From Scytalidium lignicola (lineage: Eukaryota; Ascomycota; Leotiomycetes): a DNA stretch of 64,000 nucleotides. Where the stretch lies: NCBI GenBank assembly GCA_002812745.2, contig NCSJ02000065.1, positions 97,605 through 161,604 on the forward strand, given 5' to 3'. Position 1 is the stretch's first letter; each line of letters begins with the position of its first letter. The position numbers and the translations under genes were made by a program. Positions 56,280 to 64,000 of this stretch are shown piece by piece. A model generated the notes under the pieces. The model searched no databases and was not told where the DNA came from. It was given only the letters and a program-made list of their open reading frames with translations.

Positions 56280-56569
56280 GTCACCATAATTTATGCAAAT
56301 CTTCTCATCCTCCCTTTTTTGAGACTATTCCCTGTTTCATACAGCCCATCGCCGATCTCATAAGCTCCGCGGCAGAAATAGAGAAGTCTTAAGAGCTCAC
56401 CATAGTTTTGTCCCTGCCGATAACGCTTCATCGCCATAACAAAAACCGTGTAGCTGAAATTTGGATGGAAATGTACAGACACTGAATCTTGGCGGTTTGC
56501 AAGTCTGCAAGTTATCCTTTTTTTTGCGCCGTATATGTATTCGGTGGCGTTCCTAATATCGTGCAGTTT

Positions 56570-56908
56570 GCAACAAAATGGATGCCCCTTTATTATGCAA
56601 TAGTCAACAAGCACCCAATAGAGATTATTGACAAAATAATTGAAAAGGGTGCTGATATTCATTCTTTCAACGTAGAGCTTGCCATACAAAAGGGTCGATT
56701 AGATGTTCTACAAAGCCTCTTACGGAATGATAATCTTCGCAGGAAAATCAAAACAGAGGATTTGATCGAAGACATCAAGGAAACGGATGACAAAGACACG
56801 ATTGCTGCGGTTGAAGACTTTATTCAAAATAGGGAGGCGAAGCTAGTGAGGCGCGAGAGCAAAAGTATGATGAAGCGGTGGAGGCTACTAGGGGTATCTA
56901 AGAAGTAA
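56570..56908 (+). pseudogene. Ankyrin-repeat gene fragment
   Basis: KWMPLYYAIVNKHPIEIIDK, IIEKGADIHSFNVELAIQKG and RLDVLQSLLRND read as one and a half ankyrin repeats followed by a Lys/Glu-rich C-terminus ending at 56908. The upstream sequence shows no matching repeats, so this is the 3' end of a gene whose beginning is absent or decayed. Confidence 0.45.
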
Positions 56909-57903
56909 AAATGCATTCATGGATAAAAGACAGTCCAAGCATTCTATGAATACGAAAGGAGCTCATGTTTGGCAGTACTGAAAGAGAAGTTTCCACCAGA
57001 CGTCTACCTACACGTGTACTCTGCAATGCTATATGCGAGGACAGGTTCAGATAGAACGGCCTGACATTAAGTTTTCAATAAAACCGGTTGAAGGATTAAA
57101 ATACGAGACACGTACAGTATAATATGATAGCGGAAATGTAGTGCAGATCAATAGAGACGTGTTATCCAATTATATAATAATACTTGGCCTTATATGTGGG
57201 GAGAACACTACTATCCAATGGTATCTCAGAATTTTACGTATTGATCAGCACTCAGGCTACTGTTATGAGTAACTAATTTTAGTTAGCTGTCCTTCCTCAC
57301 TGCAGTAAGCTCACCTGAAGTAGACATTGTGGGTTCTAGCTGAATGTACAGTCAGCTACGGGTGGCGTTCCCACCGCGGAGAAAATATTGTTTATTACTT
57401 GAAAATCATTTAGTGTGTACTATTCCGCTTCCGCGGTTGATATTATTTTATTAAAGCTAACGGTTATTGGTCATTTGTGCGAGATTTAATCTTACTCTTA
57501 TAATTGAGTTGCTACGCTGCTACGTAAATGAAACGAAATCTTAGGTGAACAGCACTCCCATCGTAGTTAAGACTATGATAAGCCTTATATCATGTCAGCC
57601 TTCTATGTATGTAGTGCAATCCCATGGTATAAATCAATAAATACCTCCGGAAATTGAACCTTTTGAACTTGCTTCTATATTGACAAGACTCTAAACAATC
57701 AGCAGCAATTTCATTATATGCTAGATAGGTATATATTGTCTTAGATCTTACTATCGGTAAGTTTCTACAATTACAGGCACTCTTAATCCTTGTTTCTTCT
57801 TCTTCTTCTTCTTCTTCTTCTTCTTCTTCTGCTTCTGCTTTTTGGAAGAATGATCTCTACAAGGAGAAGAAATAGCCTATTAACTTACTCTTAGTCAATA
57901 AAA
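56909..57903. other. AT-rich upstream region of the secreted protein gene
   Basis: No gene. A TTC trinucleotide run (about twelve copies) at about 57794-57830 lies some 75 bp before the start codon at 57904. Confidence 0.55.
57794..57830. repeat. (TTC)n microsatellite in the promoter/leader of the secreted protein gene
   Basis: A run of about twelve TTC triplets (CTTCTTCTTCTTC...) followed by TGCTTCTGC, close upstream of the gene at 57904. Confidence 0.9.
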
Positions 57904-58272
57904 ATGTTTCAACGATTATTGTCTTTCGTCGGCTTGGCTAGCCTGGTGCTTGCAAGCCCGACACCTGATACAGAACATCTTGACAAGCGTGCCGCCGTCA
58001 ACTATGTCGGCTACAACAATCCCGGATGTGGTGGTTCTCAAGTCAATAACGGCCCATTGAATACCGGCTGTTTCAACCTTGCTGGAGCCACTGAGAGCTT
58101 CTCGCCTTCAGGCAACGGAAATTGTATTGTCTACGGCTATACTTGCTCTGACTGCAATTGCGACTATATGTTTTCGGGCTACGCGACTGGCCAATGCATT
58201 AATGCTGAGGTTATCCAATCCAATGGCGAAATCTATGTTTATGATTTATATAGTGTCAATGTTTCATGTTAG
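57904..58272 (+). CDS. Small secreted cysteine-rich protein (effector-like)
   Basis: 122 residues, no intron. A signal peptide covers 1-17 (LLSFVGLASLVLA, cleaved before SPTPD). A short propeptide ends in Lys-Arg at 28-29, a Kex2 site, leaving a mature protein of 93 residues beginning AAVNYVGYNNPGCGG. Eight cysteines (CGG, GCF, NCI, TCSDCNCDY, QCI, terminal C) could form four disulfides. The mature part is rich in Gly, Asn and Tyr. I recognise no family. The gene is alone in AT-rich, repeat-like DNA, a setting common for effector or antimicrobial small secreted proteins. That role is inference only. Confidence 0.85.
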   Translation: MFQRLLSFVGLASLVLASPTPDTEHLDKRAAVNYVGYNNPGCGGSQVNNGPLNTGCFNLAGATESFSPSGNGNCIVYGYTCSDCNCDYMFSGYATGQCINAEVIQSNGEIYVYDLYSVNVSC

Positions 58273-60581
58273 ATGATTGGTGTGGTTCTTCGAATTAACT
58301 ACCATTTCCTTAAAATGTGAGATGGAATACAACTGATATAGCACAAGGTGGGAATAATTATTCGATCATAGACTGAGTTTTTTAAATGATACTTATAAAA
58401 GTTAATTTTATATCATTTGTCAGTTTCCCCCGCACCAAGTGGCTTGTTATTATCTTAATGAACGAACTTCCGTATATTGTAAATGGGACTCGATAATGTA
58501 ATTCAATATCTGGCCCAAGTGATGGTTGATATATTCAGCTTATCTTATGTCATCTTTTTATATTGATTATATATAAACTCTTAATGTATCAAATTTACAA
58601 AATATGGATTTATACTTTATCTCTCATGTAGCTGTCCCTGTAGCTGAAGCTAAAGCTGTCCTTATACCCATCGCTATAAGTGTAAAGTTTAAACTAAAAT
58701 AATATTACAGATATATAATAATATATTGCTATTTATTGCTATTTATTGTTATCACAGTAGGCTTAAATATAACTTTACTTTGTTTATGATAGTTTAAATT
58801 GTCCTTGTTACGAATTCCCAATAAATCATAAATATTTTGTATTTTATTTTATTTTTATCTTACTAATGTATTCACTTGATTATGTTTGAACTATTTACAG
58901 GAGCATATTCTAACAGAACTACCGTGGATTTCACTACACGTGACAAGGACAGTTAGCTATAAAGACAATTACAAAGACAATTATAATTAAAGATCGTTAT
59001 TATAAAGGTTCAAAGAGCCTAGGAATCTCAGAGAGATCAGGGAATCAAAGAGGCTAGCCTCCATGACAATAACTCCCAGAAGGCCAGTGGAACGTCATAA
59101 TAAGAGATCAAGGGGCCAGCGGAGCGTCACGTGGAGGTGGAGGTGGAGGTGGAGGAGTTTGCAATTCAAAGAGATCACGAGAGTTGCAATTCGAAGAGAT
59201 TACAGGAATAGCTATTGCTAAATAGGAAATTAGTATGCGATTCGAAAAACTCTATGTATTTGAGCGTTTTGGCCTGAATTACGATATTCGAGGTTTGTAG
59301 AGCCAAAATCGATCATTCAATCCTTAAGTAATTCGACGTATAGAGCTTATTTACTTACAATGCCTCGTTACATTAGACTGAACAACAGAAACCTGACCCT
59401 TGTTTTAGAGGGGTTTGATCGCTGCTTTCGTTATTGCTCGTGTATTTACGACCGGGACACTAAAATTTACCACAAAATTGAGCAAAATCAAACCCCAGCA
59501 AACTCAACAACCATACAATCCTATATTACTGTAATCATAAATTCAAATATATATTATTATGTTAAAAACTTTAAAATGTAATCTTTATATAAAGTCTTTA
59601 CTTTATGTATCCCCTCAAACCCCAGGTCGCTTAAGTTTCTCAGGCCAAAGTTATATACAGAGGATTGTCCACTTGAAATCCTTCATTCTCCTAAAACGGA
59701 GATAATTGTAAAAGTGGTTCAAAAAGGCTTATGGGGTCTGAGGGGATAAGGAATAAGAACTTTTCATTAACGAAATTAAAGAGGGATGTGTGAGAAAATC
59801 GAGCGGCTGACAATAGTAGTTCGGCCTGAGTCTATAGCTGCCTGACTGACTGCCTGAGGCGACGTACATATCCTCTGGTAGCCCGCCACCAAGCCACTTC
59901 TACCGATGGGCTTGCGGCTTGCCCTCTCCTCACGACTTTCTGCATCCGCAATAACCTCAAGTTGCTCGATGCGGCCACACGTGCGCTGGTCCAGGAACCA
60001 TGGAGGATCTGCGAATTTTTATATTGCAGTCTTCTTGCATGATCCCGGCGTCCACGTTCCTGAAGGTTCCTGATGCTCTCCCTCTTAATTTCTCATGGGG
60101 GAGCTTGCAGGCCGGCTTACGCAGCAGCGGGGGTTATTGCAGCGGTCTCCCTCCGATCATCTTTTCCAATCAACACGGCACGTTCAGAGGCCAAATCCCA
60201 AAGAAGTTCGAGGAAGCACCCAAAATGTGCAGTACTCCGCGCCGTTGGTATTATACCATGGAGCCTTTCGGCACGAACTTCTAATAGTTTTTTCTTTTGG
60301 TTATGCTGCCAGGGGACCTCCGCCGATACTCTTATCGAACAAACTTCCTTTTGCGGATGGATCGATGCTAGGTCAGCTCAATGCTAGCTTTCGTGCACGG
60401 TGATGCCGATATAAATACAGAGGAGAAGGTACCTCTCACCCAGCCCGATCTTGATCCTTATCCCTGGAATTCAAGCAGAAAGAGACGTCCGGTAGGATCT
60501 CGAATCTTTCCTGTCTTTCCTTTGACAGCTTCAATTGCAATCGCAGTTGTGGTCGTGATCGTAGTCACAGCCGCAGTCGCA
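58273..60581. other. AT-rich, repeat-like interval
   Basis: A GGTGGA microsatellite lies near 59133-59157. Sequence around 58905-59350 contains internal near-repeats (GGCCAGTGGAACGTCATAAT and GGCCAGCGGAGCGTCACGTG) and resembles solo-LTR debris, without clear ends. Plus-strand open frames at 60000-60403 overlap one another in three frames and are not called. Confidence 0.45.
59133..59157. repeat. (GGTGGA)n microsatellite
   Basis: Four tandem GGAGGT/GTGGAG units within GC-rich sequence, embedded in otherwise AT-rich DNA. Confidence 0.8.
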
Positions 60582-62726
60582 ATGGCCATGGCGGGATCTA
60601 AGAAGCTCGCGTTGCTCCTCCTTCCCTTCGCCTCAGCAGTCAATGTCCCTGCCCAGAACAACTTGCCCGGTGCAGCTTCGTATGTCGTGCCCTCTGCCTT
60701 CCCTACCAGCCTCTTCGCAAAGTACTATGTGAAGCCGGGACCGACGGTCGAGCCTCAGCCTATCCTCTACGATCCTATTCTGCGGATCACCTACCCGGAG
60801 AAGCTCACGAACCCCAAGACCGTTCCCACTGTTGACACCGACCCCGTCGTGCTTCCAAGCGGCATTAAAGACATCAGCAAGTCCACGGCTGAGGAACTCG
60901 TGCAGATTGCTCTCGCTGAAATCACAAACATCATCAACGATGGCGATGCTGGCTTGGCAGACGATTGCTCCAAGTGCATGGCTGCACTCAGCGTGGGTCA
61001 GATGCTTGCCAAAGCTGCGCCCAAGTATGTGCCAGACGCCATGATTTCTCTGTGCACTTCCACTGGCTTCCAGTCCAGTGCTTCTTGCCAGTCCAATTAT
61101 GATTCTACCACCTTCGGCGCTATCTGGACTCAGATTCTCGCATTGGCCGATGTTACAGGTCTAGATGGCAGATACATTTGCAACCAATTGAGCGGAAACT
61201 TCTGTCCCACCCCAGGTGTTGGACACACTGCCAATATCACCTCCATGTTCCCCAAGCCAAAGCCCACTAACTACAAGACACGAAAGGCAAGCGGCAAGAC
61301 AGTCAAGGTGCTTCACCTCTCCGACTTCCACTTGGATGCTAGGTATGATGTTGCTTCGGAAGCCAATTGTCCTTCGGGATTATGCTGTAGATATAACGCG
61401 GCCTTGACAACCCCAGCCCAAACCCCAGCCCCATTGTACGGAGCTTACAGGTACGTTCAATAGTCCGCTACATGACTAGCCCAGTCTACTCTTGTGCTAA
61501 CGCTATCTAGATGTGACACTCCATATTTCCTTGGAGTTTCTGCGTTGCAATCAATTGCTTCCTTAACAGGCACTGGCCGCACCCAGGCTGCTCCAGCATG
61601 GACCATCTACACTGGTGACCTTGTCTCTCACGATGCCCAAAACCAGCTCTCTCAGAGCTACATTGAGTATATTGAAACGAGTATCTTCACCATGTTCAAG
61701 GCCTACATCAGTGGCCCCATCTATGCTGCCCTGGGAAACCATGACTCTACCCCCGCAAACGTGGATGCGCCACACAGCTTGCCAGGGCCCTTGGGTGAGC
61801 AGTTCAGCTGGAACTACAACCATGTCTCAAGTCTCTGGAGAACCGAGGGCTGGCTCAGCAGCAGCGACGCCAAGGAAGCTGCCTCGCATTATGCAGCCTA
61901 CTCGGTCGTCGTCCGTGATGGCCTTCGAATCATAACCTTGAATACCGATTTCTGGTATAAGACCAACTTTCTCAACTTCATCAACTCCACCAACCCAGAT
62001 GTGTCTGGTAACCTACAGTTCCTCATCGATGAGCTCCAGAAGGCTGAAGATGCCGGTGACCGTGTCTGGATCGTAGGTCACGTTCTCACTGGCTGGGATG
62101 GCAGCAATCCACTCCCTAACCCAACAGATGTCTTCTACCAGATCGTGGACCGCTACAGCCCACACGTCATTGCCAACATTTTCTTCGGCCACACCCACGA
62201 GGATCAAATCATGATCTACTACGCCAATAACGGCACCGTCCAAGATAGTGCCAACGCATTGACAACTGGCTGGATTGGTCCTTCGGTGACCCCTCTGACG
62301 AACCTCAATTCCGGATACAGACTCTACGAGGTTGACACCGGCAGCTTCGATATCTACGAAGCTTACACTTTCTACTCTGATGTTTCCTCATTCCCAGATC
62401 TCCCTGGCACCCACCATGGTCCAGTCTTCAAGTTTGAATACTCTACTCGGGAGACTTATGGTCCGGCACTTAACTGGCCTGCTAATGCCCCGCTCAACGC
62501 AACCTTCTGGCACGGCGTTACCGAGGCGATGGAGAAGAACGGAACCCTGGTGGATGTCTTCAACACCTTCCAAGGCAAATCGAGTGTGATGAGCCCCAAT
62601 TGCACTAACACGGCTTGCCATGAGGCGAAAGTGTGCTATATGAGGAGTGGAAGCGTTGCGCTTGGAAGACAGTGTCCTCAGGGATTCGGAAGTGTCCAGA
62701 GCGCATACTCCGGACAAAACTTTTAG
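60582..62726 (+). CDS. Acid sphingomyelinase-like phosphodiesterase (secreted)
   Basis: Hydrolyses sphingomyelin-type phosphodiesters. Exons 60582-61450 and 61511-62726 (AG acceptor, phase 2) give 694 residues. A signal peptide follows the start (LALLLLPFASAVNVPAQ). A saposin-B-like Cys-rich segment (about 125-215) contains DDCSKCMAALSVGQMLAKA and ISLCTSTG, CQSN and RYICNQLSGNFCP. The calcineurin-like phosphoesterase core has KVLHLSDFHLDARYD (D-x-H), YTGDLVSHD (GD), YAALGNHDSTPA (GNHD), WIVGHVLTGWD (GH) and NIFFGHTHEDQ (GHTH), so all metal ligands are present. A C-terminal Cys domain (SPNCTNTACHEAKVCYMRSG) ends the protein. The frame is open up to an ATG at 60381, which would add a second hydrophobic segment. 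I prefer 60582 (or 60588) because it places a normal signal peptide at the N-terminus. Confidence 0.93.
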
Positions 62727-63223
62727 ATGAACTGATGCTGACGGGTGGTTGTCGTTGCCTGTAATTATTGTGAAGTAAAGAATGATGGTGGTGTGGTAAT
62801 ATTAAGAGTCAATGTCTCTCTTCCGTAAATATGTTCTCTTGTGACATTTAGATTTGATGATTTGCGGCATATGTTATACAAGATGAAGTCTAATAAAGTA
62901 GTTTTATCTTCTAGCATTGGGAACTGTAGTTGTTATAAACTTTTCTTGCTTGGGGGGTTAGTTCTCAACCTTGATGGGTCGATGACGTAGGGGGAAGCAA
63001 ACACGGCTAATTTGGGTAATTAAAGAAAGAAGCTACCCCTCCACGACAACAAACAGCCCCTCATCTGATATAATTATACAAAACTTGCCCAGCCCCATGA
63101 GAATATTTTTTCAAAGCTATCACCGTCATTACATATCACCAGTCCAATTCATAGAATTCTTCAGCATCAATATATATAAAATTAATTCTTTAGAAAGCAG
63201 AGAGACACAAAGCAAAAACNAAA
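62727..63223. other. Intergenic before the NmrA-like gene
   Basis: No gene. N at 63220 follows an A run just before the start codon. Confidence 0.5.
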
Positions 63224-64000
63224 ATGCTCGCCCTCACAGGCTGCTCAGGCAAAATCGGCGGCGCCGTCCTCCATTCCTTACTCCAACACTCCATCCTGCC
63301 CCCCAGCTCCCTAGTAATCTGCACCACCAGCTCTCCCTCCTCGCACCCCAACCTCGCCGAAGCCCAATCAAAAGGAATCCAAATCCGCTCCTCAAACTAT
63401 GACGACCGCGCATCTATGCTCTCGGCCTTCCAGGGCTGCACTTCCCTCTTCCTCGTCTCCTCGCCCCAGATCGCACTCGATTTCAACAACGCGCCGCACG
63501 GGGAGGGACGTGAGAAGCAGCACTTCAACGCGATTGACGCCGCAGTCGAGGCGGGGGTTAAGCATATCTACTACACCTCTCTAGCGTTTGGTTCCGAGTC
63601 CGTAGCGGCCGTGATGCGAGCGCATTTAAGGACGGAGGCATATCTTAAGCAATTACACGAGCAAGGCAAGGTGGATTTCACGATTATTAGGGAAGGGTTG
63701 TATAATGAGTCCTGGCCGCTTTATTTCGGGTATTACTATGACTTGAAGAAAGATGAGCGTAGCGAGGTGGTTATTGCGGGCGATGGACCTGTGTCGTGGA
63801 CGAGTATTTCGGACTTGGGACTTGTGACTGCGATGGTGCTTGGGGCGCCGAGGGAGGAGTATGCTGGGAAGGTATTTTATCTGTCGAGTGGGAGGAAGGC
63901 GGTGGATTTGAAGGGGGTTGCGGAGACTGTTTCGAGGGTGAGGGGGAGGAAGGTGGAGGTTAAGGTTGTGAGTCGGGAGGAGTTTGTGGAGTATTATGTG
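63224..64000 (+). CDS. NmrA-like NAD(P)-binding protein, 3' end outside the window
   Basis: Open from ATG 63224 to the window edge (259 codons, no stop). The N-terminus MLALTGCSGKIGGAVLHSLL carries the Rossmann G-x-x-G-x-x-G loop. YDDRASMLSAFQGCTSLFLV, AIDAAVEAGVKHIYYTSLAF and DFTIIREGLYNESWPLYFGY follow the NmrA / atypical short-chain dehydrogenase plan, as in quinone-oxidoreductase-2-like proteins. DLGLVTAMVLGAPREEYAGK and GVAETVSRVRGRKVEV match the substrate-side lobe, where usually only 30-50 residues remain. Third positions are GC-rich at the start and G-rich at the end, unlike the AT-rich flank. The role is probably NADPH-dependent redox or redox sensing. Confidence 0.85.
   Translation, partial: MLALTGCSGKIGGAVLHSLLQHSILPPSSLVICTTSSPSSHPNLAEAQSKGIQIRSSNYDDRASMLSAFQGCTSLFLVSSPQIALDFNNAPHGEGREKQHFNAIDAAVEAGVKHIYYTSLAFGSESVAAVMRAHLRTEAYLKQLHEQGKVDFTIIREGLYNESWPLYFGYYYDLKKDERSEVVIAGDGPVSWTSISDLGLVTAMVLGAPREEYAGKVFYLSSGRKAVDLKGVAETVSRVRGRKVEVKVVSREEFVEYYV

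Noticed and set aside
58905..59350. Possible solo LTR
   Set aside because: LTR-like composition and internal near-repeats, but no TG...CA ends or target duplication could be fixed, so mentioned only within the interval entry.
60000..60403. Three overlapping plus-strand frames before the sphingomyelinase gene
   Set aside because: All three frames of the same strand are open, which reflects low stop frequency in GC-richer sequence, not coding.

Overview
The window is nuclear DNA of a filamentous ascomycete. Genes carry short GT-AG introns with CTAAC/CTGAC-type branch sites, both strands are used, intergenic stretches are AT-rich, and several genes are known mainly from filamentous fungi (a ccg-9-type trehalose synthase, Atg27, a peroxin-22-like protein, a bZIP-ankyrin regulator). 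A leotiomycete-type genome would fit, but that is inference. Single Ns sit mostly at the edge of A/T or G runs. They look like homopolymer-length uncertainty in the assembly, and they break the reading frame of at least two otherwise intact genes (APC10 and DBP6).

Layout. 0.4-5.5 kb: SRP19/Sec65, a peroxin-22-like protein and eIF2B-gamma. 5.5-10.2 kb: a gene-poor stretch with one C2H2 zinc-finger gene and a damaged BTB gene. 10.9-18 kb: ATG27, a 12-TM MFS transporter, prefoldin subunit 4 and a small two-exon protein. 20-26.4 kb: ccg-9-like trehalose synthase (8 exons), APC10/DOC1 and a GNAT acetyltransferase. 27.5-33.7 kb: an APH-like phosphotransferase, an unidentified gene end, a divergent ubiquitin fused to a second ubiquitin-like domain, and a broken zinc-knuckle/ankyrin gene among inverted repeats. 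34.7-39 kb: DBP6 helicase and the GPI3/PIG-A glycosyltransferase, divergent from a shared 278-bp promoter. 55-60 kb: AT-rich, with gene remnants and one small secreted cysteine-rich protein. 60.5-64 kb: an acid-sphingomyelinase-like secreted phosphodiesterase and the start of an NmrA-like gene cut by the window edge.

The most interesting part is 40.4-53.5 kb, where six genes all lie on the minus strand. They are: a 646-residue protein that no common family name fits; a geranylgeranyl-diphosphate synthase; a bZIP-ankyrin regulator; a short HMG-CoA reductase without a membrane domain; a GNAT acetyltransferase; and a damaged zinc-type alcohol dehydrogenase. This is the layout of a diterpenoid biosynthetic cluster: precursor supply (HMGR), C20 chain assembly (GGPPS), a dedicated regulator and tailoring genes. 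No textbook terpene cyclase is present. Read closely, though, the 646-residue protein has an Asp-rich segment (D255/D258/D261), an R-x-x-D-G effector triad (R344/D347/G348), an NSE-like triad (N394/D398/D402) and an RY pair (467-468), in the order and roughly the spacing of class I terpene synthases. It is my candidate for an undescribed, divergent cyclase. Two small inverted-repeat (MITE-like) elements are inserted within the cluster.
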